NCBI RefSeq assembly: GCF_025397915.1
Contig: NZ_JALIDZ010000005.1
Span: 62,001 to 126,000 of the forward strand
DNA: 64,000 nucleotides
Reading direction: 5' to 3'
From: Microbaculum marinisediminis
GTDB lineage: Bacteria; Pseudomonadota; Alphaproteobacteria; Rhizobiales; Tepidamorphaceae
A program made the translations under genes and the position numbers. The notes below the pieces were generated by a model. That model worked only from the letters and a program-made list of their open reading frames with translations. It was not told where the DNA came from and searched no databases. Position 1 is the stretch's first letter. Every line of letters starts with the position of its first letter. Below, one piece after another: positions 20,431 through 27,629 of this stretch.

Positions 20431-21141
20431 ATGACAAAATATATCCGTTTGGCAAGCGGACTGGCTGGACTTGGCATCGCGGTGAGCGTGGGCATGGCCC
20501 CGGGGCTCGCCGGCGCCGAGTCGTTCGCCGGGCACGACGATGCCACCGAGATTCGTGCCGGCAAGGTCGCGGGCACGACGACGAAGAAAACCACCGCGAT
20601 GGGCTTCACCGGTTCGACCGGAACGAAGACCTTCCGGCTGTCGACGAATGCGGCCGGCGCGCGCTATGGCCGTGCCGACGCGGCGTCGACGCCGGTCGGG
20701 GCCGGCTCGCCGTCCGCCGGCAAGACGGAACCGGAAGCGAAAGCGGCCGCCGCCACGTCGGCGCGTCCCTATCACGCGCAGATCGCGAAGCATGCGAAGG
20801 CCAACGGCGTGCCCGTGGCGCTGGCGCTGGCGGTCGTGCGGGTGGAATCCAACTACAGGCCGGGCGCACGCGGCCGTGCCGGCGAGGTCGGCCTGATGCA
20901 GATCAAGCCGCAGACCGCGCGCGGCATGGGCTTCTCCGGCTCCACCAAGGCGCTCTACGATCCCGAGACCAATCTGCGCTGGGGCATGAAGTACCTGGCC
21001 GGCGCCTACAAGCGTGCCGGCGGCGACACCTGCGGCACGATCATGCGCTACCAGGGCGGCCACTACGCCAAGCGCATGTCGCGGGTCGCGGTCGGCTACT
21101 GCGCCAAGGTGAAGCGTCACATGGCCGGCAAGTGGGCCTGA
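20431..21141 (+). CDS. lytic transglycosylase (SLT domain), exported
   Basis: A 236-residue exported protein. The signal peptide is about 1-29 (ASGLAGLGIAVSVGMAPGLAGA). A Thr/Ala/Gly-rich linker (about 30-110) precedes an SLT goose-lysozyme-like domain. The catalytic Glu is in VVRVESNYRPGA (near 139), followed by GEVGLMQIKPQTARGMG and a late YQGGHYAKRMSRVAVGYC. It would cleave glycan strands with 1,6-anhydro ends in the periplasm. The ATG at 20431 is preferred because the signal peptide starts there. A clear terminator follows. Confidence 0.9.
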   Translation: MTKYIRLASGLAGLGIAVSVGMAPGLAGAESFAGHDDATEIRAGKVAGTTTKKTTAMGFTGSTGTKTFRLSTNAAGARYGRADAASTPVGAGSPSAGKTEPEAKAAAATSARPYHAQIAKHAKANGVPVALALAVVRVESNYRPGARGRAGEVGLMQIKPQTARGMGFSGSTKALYDPETNLRWGMKYLAGAYKRAGGDTCGTIMRYQGGHYAKRMSRVAVGYCAKVKRHMAGKWA

Positions 21142-21180
21142 CGCCCACGGCCACGTCGTTTCACCGATGGTGACGACCGG

Positions 21181-21205
21181 AACGGGGCCTTTGGGCCCCG
21201 TTTTT
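21181..21205 (+). terminator. intrinsic terminator of the transglycosylase gene
   Basis: A 9-base stem AACGGGGCC/GGCCCCGTT with a TTTG loop, running into TTTTT. There is no T tract for the opposite strand, so it serves the plus-strand gene. Confidence 0.9.
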
Positions 21206-21228
21206 CATTTGTCTTGCTGCGTCCGGTG

Positions 21229-22308
21229 CTATGCGCCGTCGTCGCCGGGATAGTCGGTATATCCCCTGGCGCCGCCGCCGTAGATCGTCGCCTTGTCGGC
21301 CTCGGCGAACGGCCGGCCCGCGGCGATGCGGGCGGGCAGGTCGGGATTGGCGATGAAGGGCTTGGCGAAGGCCACCGCGTCCGCGTCGCCCGATCCGACA
21401 GCTACGGCCGCCGTCTCCCCATCGTACCCGCCGTTGACGATCAGCTTCGTTGCCGCCGCATCGGCGATCCTGCGGCCGATCGACGGGGCTGTGCCGACCG
21501 GCTCGACCACATGGACATAGGCGAGGCCGAACGGTGCGACCGACTTGGCGGCGATCGGGAACAGCCGCTCGGGCGCGCTGTCGGCCATGTCGTTGTAGCC
21601 GTTCCAGGGCGAGAAGCGGACGCCCAGGCGGGCCCCGCCGACACGGTCCGCGATGGCCTCCACCACCTCGGCCAGGAACCGCGCACGCCGCTCCGGCGGG
21701 CCGCCATAGGCGTCGTCGCGGCGGTTCGAACCGTCGCGCAGGAACTGGTCGACCAGATAGCCGTTGCCGGCGTGGATCTCGATGCCGTCGAAGCCGGCCG
21801 CGCGCGCGTTCGCAGCGGCCGTGGCGAAGTCGCGCACGATCGCCTCGATGCCGACGCGGTCGAGCGCCACCGGAACCTCGTAGGCGCGCTTGCTCCAGTC
21901 CGGTCCGTAGATGTGTCCGGCCGGCGCGATGGCCGACGGGGCGACCGGGCGGGCGCCGCCCGGCTGGAAGGTGGGGTGCGAGATGCGTCCGCCATGGCAG
22001 AGCTGCGCGACGATCCGGCCGCCGGCCGCGTGCACGGCGTCGACCACGGCGCGCCAGCCCTCGACCTGGTCTTGGCCGTGCAGGCCGGGCGTCGCCGGAT
22101 AGCTCTGGCCCTGCGGGCTCACCTGCGTCGCCTCGGTGACGATGAGGCCGGCGGAGGCGCGCTGGGCGTAGTAGGTCGCGGTCAGCGGGCCAGGCACGTT
22201 GTCCGGGCCGGCGCGATTGCGGGTCATCGGCGCCATGACGATGCGGTTCGGCAGGGGCAGGTCGCCGAACGCGACCGGCTCGAACAGGCGGCGGGTATCG
22301 TCGGTCAT
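21229..22308 (-). CDS. ene-reductase of the Old Yellow Enzyme family
   Basis: A 359-residue FMN-dependent NAD(P)H oxidoreductase that reduces activated C=C bonds. N-terminal PLPNRIVMAPMTRNRA, the QLCHGGR segment, IEIHAGNGYLVDQFLRDGSN with the His/Asn substrate pair, and the late GGYDG/FAKPFIANPDLP phosphate-binding region are all typical. It is the last gene of a monooxygenase-flavin reductase-ene-reductase operon. Its ATG overlaps the flavin reductase stop. Its role may be reduction of an unsaturated product in that pathway. Confidence 0.9.
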   Translation of the reverse strand: MTDDTRRLFEPVAFGDLPLPNRIVMAPMTRNRAGPDNVPGPLTATYYAQRASAGLIVTEATQVSPQGQSYPATPGLHGQDQVEGWRAVVDAVHAAGGRIVAQLCHGGRISHPTFQPGGARPVAPSAIAPAGHIYGPDWSKRAYEVPVALDRVGIEAIVRDFATAAANARAAGFDGIEIHAGNGYLVDQFLRDGSNRRDDAYGGPPERRARFLAEVVEAIADRVGGARLGVRFSPWNGYNDMADSAPERLFPIAAKSVAPFGLAYVHVVEPVGTAPSIGRRIADAAATKLIVNGGYDGETAAVAVGSGDADAVAFAKPFIANPDLPARIAAGRPFAEADKATIYGGGARGYTDYPGDDGA

Positions 22309-22844
22309 GCGAGGATATCGGTCACGGCGTAGCTGCCATTGCGGTAGACGAGCCCGCCACAGTCGGCCCCGTCGCCGGGGCCCACGGCAACGCCGTCGAC
22401 CCGGCCGACGACGATCGAATGGGTGTGCCAGTCGACGATCCGTTCGATGGTGCAGCGCAGCGCGAAGGCCGCGTCGGACAGTGTCGGCGCCCCCTCGTGG
22501 AGACCGCGCCAGTCGCCGGCGGCAAAGCGCTGGGGCCCGCTCAGCCCGTGCCGTCCGGCGAAGCGGTCGGCAAGGTCGCGGTGGGCGTGGGTCAGGCCGC
22601 TGACGCCGAAATGGCTGCCCTCGCCAAGCAGGGCATGCAGCGAGGCGGTCTTGGCGATCGAGACGGTGACGGCGGGCGGCGTGACCGAGAGCGAGGCGAC
22701 CGAGGTTACCGTCATGCCGGTGAGCGTGTCGCCGGCGCCGGCCGCGACGATCGCGACATGGCCGGCGAGCCGGCGCATGGCAAGGCGGAAATCCTCGGCG
22801 AGAGGATCGGACAGATCCGCCGCGCGGGGCAGGACGGCATGCAT
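22305..22844 (-). CDS. flavin reductase (RutF/HpaC-like)
   Basis: A 179-residue NAD(P)H:FMN reductase of the flavin_reduct family, supplying reduced FMN to a partner monooxygenase. Motifs are LAGHVAIVAAGAGDTLTGMT, SVASLSVTPPAVTVSIAK and HSIVVGRVDGV. The start at 22844 is set by GGAGG five bases upstream; an ATG 15 bases further out has no such site. It follows the LLM monooxygenase gene after 65 bases and precedes the ene-reductase with an ATGA overlap, a classical two-component flavin monooxygenase arrangement. Confidence 0.88.
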   Translation of the reverse strand: MHAVLPRAADLSDPLAEDFRLAMRRLAGHVAIVAAGAGDTLTGMTVTSVASLSVTPPAVTVSIAKTASLHALLGEGSHFGVSGLTHAHRDLADRFAGRHGLSGPQRFAAGDWRGLHEGAPTLSDAAFALRCTIERIVDWHTHSIVVGRVDGVAVGPGDGADCGGLVYRNGSYAVTDILA

Positions 22845-22909
22845 GGGCACCTCCGTCATCTTGGAATGGGCGGGGCGGCGGGATATCCGACCGCCCCGGT
22901 TCTCAGGCG

Positions 22910-24007
22910 TTAGCGGATGCCCTTTTCCTTCAGGATCGGCAAGACCGTGTCGCGGAAGTAGGGGAACTCCTCGACATAGTCGACGAAGGACAACGTGGTG
23001 CCGCCGAAGCCCGCGTCGACGAGCTGCAGGATGCCGTTGGCGACCTGCTCCGGCGTGCCGATCAGCGGGAATCCGCCGTGGCCCATCGCCATGCGGTCGC
23101 GGATCAGCGCCAGCAGATCGTGCGGGAAGGAGTGGGCGTGGGCGAACTGGAGGTTCACCAGGTTGTCGACGGCATCCCAGTCGGCGTTCTCGCGGGCGAA
23201 GTACTCGGCGTAGGACTTCGCCTCTTCCTCGGTCGGGCGGCAGACGACGTGCGAGAAGGTCAGCACGTCGACCTCGCGTCCCTTCGCTTCCGCCTGGGTC
23301 TTGAGTTCGCCGATCTCCTCCTTCGAGCGGTCGAGATCGATCGCCGGCGTGAACAGGAAGTTGGCGTTCTTGGTGGCGAAGTCGCGGCCCTGCGGCGAGC
23401 CGGCGGCGTTGATGATCGGCGGGCGGCCGTCGACCGGGCGGGGATCGCCCTTGACGCCCTTCAGCTTGAAGTAGTCGCCGTTCCAGTCGAAGCGCTCGGT
23501 CGAGGTCCACAGCTTCTGGACGACGTCGAACCATTCCTGGGCATAGCCGTAACGGGTCTCGTGGTCGTCGGGCAGGGTGAGGCCGAGGGCGTCGTATTCC
23601 GGCTTGTTCCAGCCGGCGACGATGTTCAGGCCGGCGCGGCCGTGGCTGAGCTGGTCGATGGTGGCGATCTGCTTGGCGACGACGACGGGATTGTTGGCGG
23701 CGGTGTGGATGGTGGCGAAGACGGCGATGTTCTCGGTCTTGGCGAGCAGGCCGGCGGCCCAGGTCATGGTCTCGAGCACGCTGCCGTGGAAATCGGTCTC
23801 GCCGCCATAGCCGATCCAGCGGGCGATCGGCAGCATGAAGTCGATGCCGGCGTCGTCGAGCAGCTTGGCGAGCTTGATGTTGTTGTCGAAGGAATTGTCC
23901 CAGCGCTCCGGCACCTTGGTGACGCTCATGCCGCTCGAGCAGTTGGAGGAAAAGGTGCCGAGCTTGAAGCGTTTCTCGGCGAACATCGGATTGGTTCTGG
24001 TCGACAT
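22910..24007 (-). CDS. LLM-class FMN-dependent monooxygenase (RutA-like)
   Basis: A 365-residue luciferase-like TIM-barrel oxygenase. Segments TDFHGSVLETMTWAAGL, IHTAANNPVVVAKQIATID, LSHGRAGLNIVAGWNKPEYDA and INAAGSPQGRDFA are those of the RutA/SsuD/NtaA branch. It would oxygenate a small heterocyclic or organosulfur/amine substrate using FMNH2 from the adjacent reductase. The start at 24007 follows GAGGAAA; a longer frame adds 11 Lys-rich residues. The full rut set (rutB-E) is absent, so uracil is not the assured substrate. Divergent from a MarR-like gene. Confidence 0.88.
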   Translation of the reverse strand: MSTRTNPMFAEKRFKLGTFSSNCSSGMSVTKVPERWDNSFDNNIKLAKLLDDAGIDFMLPIARWIGYGGETDFHGSVLETMTWAAGLLAKTENIAVFATIHTAANNPVVVAKQIATIDQLSHGRAGLNIVAGWNKPEYDALGLTLPDDHETRYGYAQEWFDVVQKLWTSTERFDWNGDYFKLKGVKGDPRPVDGRPPIINAAGSPQGRDFATKNANFLFTPAIDLDRSKEEIGELKTQAEAKGREVDVLTFSHVVCRPTEEEAKSYAEYFARENADWDAVDNLVNLQFAHAHSFPHDLLALIRDRMAMGHGGFPLIGTPEQVANGILQLVDAGFGGTTLSFVDYVEEFPYFRDTVLPILKEKGIR

Positions 24008-24065
24008 GGGTTTCCTCGATTTATTCAGTTTAAGTTTCAAATAAAAAGTCTATTTAAAAATCGAT

Positions 24066-24094
24066 TTGGTGACAAGCGTCCCGATCGCTATCGT
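24066..24094 (+). promoter_or_regulatory. possible promoter of the MarR-like gene
   Basis: TTGGTG, 17 bases, TATCGT. The -10 is embedded in the inverted repeat described separately. AT-rich DNA before it probably carries the divergent monooxygenase promoter. Confidence 0.4.
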
Positions 24095-24111
24095 CTTGCG
24101 ACACGATCGGG
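24080..24111. promoter_or_regulatory. inverted repeat CCCGATCG-N16-CGATCGGG
   Basis: Eight-base perfect arms separated by 16 bases straddle the proposed -10 of the MarR-like gene and end just before its ribosome site. It is a plausible autorepression operator. Confidence 0.45.
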
Positions 24112-24125
24112 GGAGGCGGCAGACC

Positions 24126-24758
24126 ATGGCGCGCAAGCGCGACACGTCCGGTAAGAGCGAGACGGGCAGCAAGCGCGAGGCATCAGGCAAACGCGAGATG
24201 ACGGGCAAGCAGGCCGCGGCGGAGCAGGCGGGCTTCGACCGGCGCTGGCACCTCGCCGAGACGCCGGCCGAGGTGGATATGACCGAGCTCGAGTTCGCGG
24301 TGATGCGGACCTTCGAGTCCTTCGGGCGCTGGCAGTCTGAGTGCCTGGCCGGCTGCATCGATTTTGCCGCGAGCGGCCCGGAAAACGCGCTTCTGCACGT
24401 CATCCGCATGAACGACCGGCCGAAGAGCGTGAAGGAGCTGGCGCGGCTGATGAACCGCGACGACATCCCCAATATCCAGTACAGCCTGCGCAAGCTGATC
24501 GCCGCCGGCCTCGTCGAGCGATCCGGCACGGCGCGCACCGGGGTCAGCTATTCGGTGACGCCGCTCGGCCACGAGGTGACCGAGACGTTCGCCGAGATCC
24601 GCCGGGCGCTGCTGATCGCCGCGATCGAGAGCGTGCCCGGTTTCGCGGATCGGCTGGCGGATGCGACGCGGACCCTGAACCTGCTCACCGGCATCTACGA
24701 GGAGGTCTCGCGCGTCGCGGCCACGCACCGGCGGCCGCGCGACGGCTGGGCGACCTGA
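24126..24758 (+). CDS. MarR-like winged-helix regulator, paralogue of the one at 13629
   Basis: A 210-residue protein. Residues 1-35 are low-complexity (SGK, TGK and KRE units). The body is a winged helix: LLHVIRMNDRPKSVKELARL, MNRDDIPNIQYSLRKLIAAG as recognition region, LVERSGTARTGVSYSVT as wing. GGGAGG precedes the ATG. It is divergent from the monooxygenase operon, its probable target. It shares architecture and N-terminal style with the regulator at 13629, which likewise faces a catabolic gene. Confidence 0.82.
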   Translation: MARKRDTSGKSETGSKREASGKREMTGKQAAAEQAGFDRRWHLAETPAEVDMTELEFAVMRTFESFGRWQSECLAGCIDFAASGPENALLHVIRMNDRPKSVKELARLMNRDDIPNIQYSLRKLIAAGLVERSGTARTGVSYSVTPLGHEVTETFAEIRRALLIAAIESVPGFADRLADATRTLNLLTGIYEEVSRVAATHRRPRDGWAT

Positions 24759-24794
24759 CGCCGTAACGGCGCTCGCCACGGTTTCGCGTCATAA

Positions 24795-24812
24795 AGGTCA
24801 TAAAACTGTCAT
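24795..24812 (+). promoter_or_regulatory. candidate Pho box
   Basis: AGGTCATAAAACTGTCAT matches 16 of 18 positions of the alphaproteobacterial PhoB consensus CTGTCATAWAWCTGTCAY. A third GTCAT lies at 24788. It is 93 bases before the start of the cyclic-nucleotide-domain gene, a sensible place for a PhoB-activated promoter. Confidence 0.55.
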
Positions 24813-24905
24813 CGGCTTCGGCGAGGACTCCGGAGCGTGGCCCCTTGAACCGACCCGCTGGTGACAGCCATCCGCGGCGGTGACCTGATAACCCGGACCT
24901 TTGAG

Positions 24906-25373
24906 ATGATCGATCCTTTTTACGACTTTCCGCGCGACGTCGCCGCGCGTCTTGATGCCGTGTGCCGCTGGCGCCGCGTCGAGGCCGACACGTTGGTGAT
25001 CGACGCGGCGTGCGGGGCACTGCACGGGGTATTCGTGCTGGCGGAAGGGGAGGTCGACGTGCATCGGCGCGACGGCTCGGGCGAGATCATCCATCTGCGG
25101 CGGCTCGAGGCCGTCTCCTGCTTCGGCGAATTCGCGGCGCTTCACGGCGCGCCGGGGGCCGCGAGCGTGCGCACGCTGACGCCCTGCGTGATCGCGGAGA
25201 TCGATCCGGCGACGTTCGTCGCCCTGCTCAACGAATTTCCGATGCTGTCGATCAGGCTCCTGCGCCGGGCGGAGTCGCGTCTCAAATCCCTCGACGAGGA
25301 CATGGTTTGCCTGCGGCTCGCCCGCAAACGGATCGATGAGGCCTATCGCAACGCCGTCTTGCGGACGTTGTGA
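24906..25373 (+). CDS. cyclic-nucleotide-binding domain protein without HTH
   Basis: A 155-residue protein with one Crp-like cNMP-binding beta-roll (about 10-125: GVFVLAEGEVDVHRR, SCFGEFAALHG, PCVIAEIDPATFVALL). Only a helical tail follows, and the winged-helix DNA-binding domain of Crp/Fnr proteins is missing. It is therefore probably a stand-alone sensor or a regulatory subunit. The PGAASVRTLTP region lacks the canonical R-T/S-A phosphate-binding cassette, so true cAMP binding is uncertain. The ATG at 24906 is weakly supported; a GTG at 24861 is an alternative. Preceded by a Pho-box match. Confidence 0.75.
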   Translation: MIDPFYDFPRDVAARLDAVCRWRRVEADTLVIDAACGALHGVFVLAEGEVDVHRRDGSGEIIHLRRLEAVSCFGEFAALHGAPGAASVRTLTPCVIAEIDPATFVALLNEFPMLSIRLLRRAESRLKSLDEDMVCLRLARKRIDEAYRNAVLRTL

Positions 25374-25433
25374 ACGCGAGGGGCGGCGGAAGGCCCGCCG
25401 CGACCCGGATTAGGGGGGGGCGCCGCCCGTTTC

Positions 25434-25469
25434 CGCAAACCGTTTGCGCCGCCTCAAATCGTTTGCGCC
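25434..25469. promoter_or_regulatory. inverted repeat plus direct repeat of GTTTGCGCC
   Basis: CGCAAAC-C-GTTTGCG is a perfect 15-base palindrome, and GTTTGCGCC recurs 19 bases further on. It lies about 60 bases before the DUF3124 start, a plausible operator of an unidentified regulator. Confidence 0.4.
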
Positions 25470-25528
25470 TGGCGGGCGACTCCGGCGAAAGTGCGCCCGA
25501 GCGTGGAGCGCGACGGAGAAACGGCGAA

Positions 25529-26011
25529 ATGTCCTGGTTCAATCGATCTTTTGTTCGCCTGTCGTCCCTGGTGTCGTCATTGCTACTGGCCGCATTCCTG
25601 ACAGGGGGCACGGCGGTCGCGCAGGAGGCGACGTCGACCGGGCAGACCGTCTACGTGCCGGTCTATTCGGCGATCGGCTTCGTCTCGACCGAGCGGTTCG
25701 ACGTCGCGGTGACGCTGAGCTTCCGCAACCTCGATCAGGCGGCGCCGATCACGATCAGGTCGTCCGTCTACTACGACAGCGACGGCAAGGAGATCCGGGA
25801 CCTGCTCAACGGCCCGACGACGCTGGGGCCGTTCGGCTCGGCGCAGATCCTCATCCGGCAGCAGGATTTCAGCGGTGACGTCGGCGCCAACGTCGTCGTC
25901 GAATGGTCGTCCGAGACGGCGGTGACGCCGCCGCTGTTCGAGGCCGTTATGGTCGGCGCTCGCGGGACGCAGGCCTTCGCCTTCACCAGCCGCGGCGTGG
26001 TGCTGGACTAG
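25529..26011 (+). CDS. DUF3124 exported protein
   Basis: A 160-residue protein with a signal peptide (about 1-31, SLLLAAFLTGGTAVAQ). The body matches DUF3124: VYVPVYSAIGF, LSFRNLDQAAPITI, VYYDSDGKEI, DVGANVVVEWSSE and PLFEAVMVGARGTQAFAFTS. The family's function is not known. The ATG at 25529 is chosen because the signal peptide begins there and GGAG lies upstream; the frame remains open further up without conserved residues. It is the last gene before rnpB. Confidence 0.85.
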   Translation: MSWFNRSFVRLSSLVSSLLLAAFLTGGTAVAQEATSTGQTVYVPVYSAIGFVSTERFDVAVTLSFRNLDQAAPITIRSSVYYDSDGKEIRDLLNGPTTLGPFGSAQILIRQQDFSGDVGANVVVEWSSETAVTPPLFEAVMVGARGTQAFAFTSRGVVLD

Positions 26012-26067
26012 GGCGGCGTTCGTTTCGTCCGGCTGATGGCCGATGGCCGGCTGTTGTCGTCATCGCC

Positions 26068-26097
26068 CTTGACCTTTTGCCCCGCAACCCCCTTATC
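26068..26097 (+). promoter_or_regulatory. rnpB promoter
   Basis: CTTGAC, 18 bases, CTTATC. The -35 is a perfect alphaproteobacterial consensus. Predicted transcription start falls at about 26105, exactly where the RNase P RNA P1 helix begins. Confidence 0.75.
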
Positions 26098-26106
26098 TTG
26101 CTCATT

Positions 26107-26500
<394 letters not shown>

Positions 26501-26615
26501 AAATTTCCCTTCTCCGGAGACGGTGTGTTTTCGGGCAGATGCGTTTTCGGGCCGGTACCGATCCGACCGTGTCCAAAGACTGGGACCGCGCATCGCGCGG
26601 GCGACACGCTCGCCT

Positions 26616-26708
26616 GTCATGCCCGGACGTGTTCCGGGCATCCATATCCCCGGCCGCTGCTCGCGTCGCACGGGCGGTGGCCATCGATTGCCGGACCGGG
26701 TCCGGCAA
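26616..26708. repeat. two-hairpin intergenic repeat element
   Basis: GTCATGCCCGGA...TCCGGGCATCC forms the first hairpin and TTGCCGGAC-CGG-GTCCGGCAA the second, a perfect 9-base stem. This two-palindrome layout with ATGCCCGGAC...GTCCGGGCAT is a common alphaproteobacterial intergenic repeat. It is not similar in sequence to the repeat inside the oxoprolinase gene. Confidence 0.65.
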
Positions 26709-26886
26709 GGGCCGTCCCGGTGAGAGGCGCGGTTTCCGCGTCGTTCCCCGGTTCCTGTTAGCCAAGAATTCCCTTCATATTCAAACGGTTAATAAATTAT
26801 CCGGCTGAATCAACCGGTTCTTAAGGCGTGTCGGTAACACTCCGGCAAGGTTAACGAATCGATCACCCTCGAACCGGGTTTGTGAA

Positions 26887-26915
26887 TTGACCCCCATGTC
26901 TGCCCATGGTATCCC
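26887..26915 (+). promoter_or_regulatory. possible mraZ (dcw cluster) promoter
   Basis: TTGACC, 17 bases, TATCCC. It overlaps the first two MraZ boxes, which would allow direct occlusion by MraZ. The -10 is poor, so this is tentative. Confidence 0.4.
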
Positions 26916-26927
26916 AAATCATCCCAA
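26893..26927. promoter_or_regulatory. MraZ operator: four CCCAW repeats at exact 10-base period
   Basis: CCCAT (26893), CCCAT (26903), CCCAA (26913) and CCCAA (26923). Read on the other strand these are WTGGG repeats separated by five bases, which is the arrangement known for E. coli MraZ (TGGGN-N5 repeats). They lie 208 bases before mraZ and should mediate its autoregulation of the dcw cluster. Confidence 0.8.
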
Positions 26928-27092
26928 GCCAGTGGTTCGGGATACCCAGGCCGCAGGGGCGCGGCACGGCTCACGGAACAGGCTCCAGCAAGTCCTTCCG
27001 ACTTGTGGCGTGGCGGCGCCGCGGGGTGGTTCTCCGGCAGTGTCGGCTTCCGCCCCGGCAGCGGTTTCAGGCCCGGGTCGGTGCCCAATGTC

Positions 27093-27107
27093 GGGCGGGT
27101 CTTTTTT
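27093..27107 (+). terminator. possible attenuator in the mraZ leader
   Basis: A GGGCGGGTC stretch followed by TTTTTT lies 28 bases before mraZ. GGGCGG can pair with CCGCCC near 27052, and a smaller GCCC/GGGC hairpin forms locally. Only a weak structural case. Confidence 0.3.
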
Positions 27108-27134
27108 GCGTAAAGCCGGGAGGCGGGAAGCTCC

Positions 27135-27629
27135 ATGGACCGGTTCGTGTCATCCTTCACGAACAGGATCGACTCCAAGGGGCGCGTCTCGGTTCCGGCG
27201 ACCTTCCGGGCGACACTCGCGCGGGACGGTTTCGACGGTGTCTATGTCTATCCGGCTCTCGGACTGTCGGCGCTCGACGCCGGGGGGAGCCGGCTGGTGG
27301 AGGAGATCAACGGGCTGCTCGACAGCATGCCCCGGTACTCCGACGAGCACGACCTCTTGTCGACGTCTCTGTACGGCGACAGCGAGACCCTCAAGCTCGA
27401 CGCGGAAGGCCGTATCGTTCTCTCCGAACGCCTCAAGGACTGGGCACAGATCGAGGACCGTGTCGCGTTCGTGGGGCTCGGGCACAAGTTCCAGCTCTGG
27501 GAGCCGGAACGCTTCGCCGCGCGCCAGGAAGAGGCCAGGTCCAAAGTGCGCGAGTTGAAGCAATTGCTGAGTGGCATGCCCCCGAGAGGCACAATGTCGG
27601 GGAGCGGCCCGAGTGGAGTGACGGAATGA
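27135..27629 (+). CDS. mraZ: transcriptional regulator MraZ
   Basis: A 164-residue protein with two AbrB-like SpoVT domains. The signatures [16 protein letters not shown] (about 10-25) and [17 protein letters not shown] (about 89-105) are seen, then [14 protein letters not shown]. It forms ring oligomers that bind phased repeats upstream of its own gene and restrain the division cluster. The ribosome site is GGGAGGCGGG. The stop overlaps the rsmH start (ATGA). The phased CCCAW boxes upstream fit autoregulation. Confidence 0.96.
   Translation: MDRFVSSFTNRIDSKGRVSVPATFRATLARDGFDGVYVYPALGLSALDAGGSRLVEEINGLLDSMPRYSDEHDLLSTSLYGDSETLKLDAEGRIVLSERLKDWAQIEDRVAFVGLGHKFQLWEPERFAARQEEARSKVRELKQLLSGMPPRGTMSGSGPSGVTE

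Larger units (their letters stand above)
26501..27134. other. 634-base region between rnpB and mraZ without a gene
   Basis: No convincing coding frame. It contains a palindromic repeat element (26616-26708), an AT-rich promoter region with two GANTC methylation motifs (26806 and 26856), four phased MraZ boxes (26893-26927), and a GC-rich leader with a T6 run (27102-27107) just before the mraZ ribosome site. It acts as the control region of the division cluster. Confidence 0.7.

Noticed and set aside
22910-24007. Calling the LLM gene rutA
   Set aside because: rutB-rutE are missing, and an ene-reductase replaces them, so the uracil pathway cannot be assumed.
26780-26870. CtrA box (TTAA-N7-TTAA) in the mraZ control region
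   Set aside because: Only isolated TTAA/TTAAC half-sites are present; none have the seven-base spacing.
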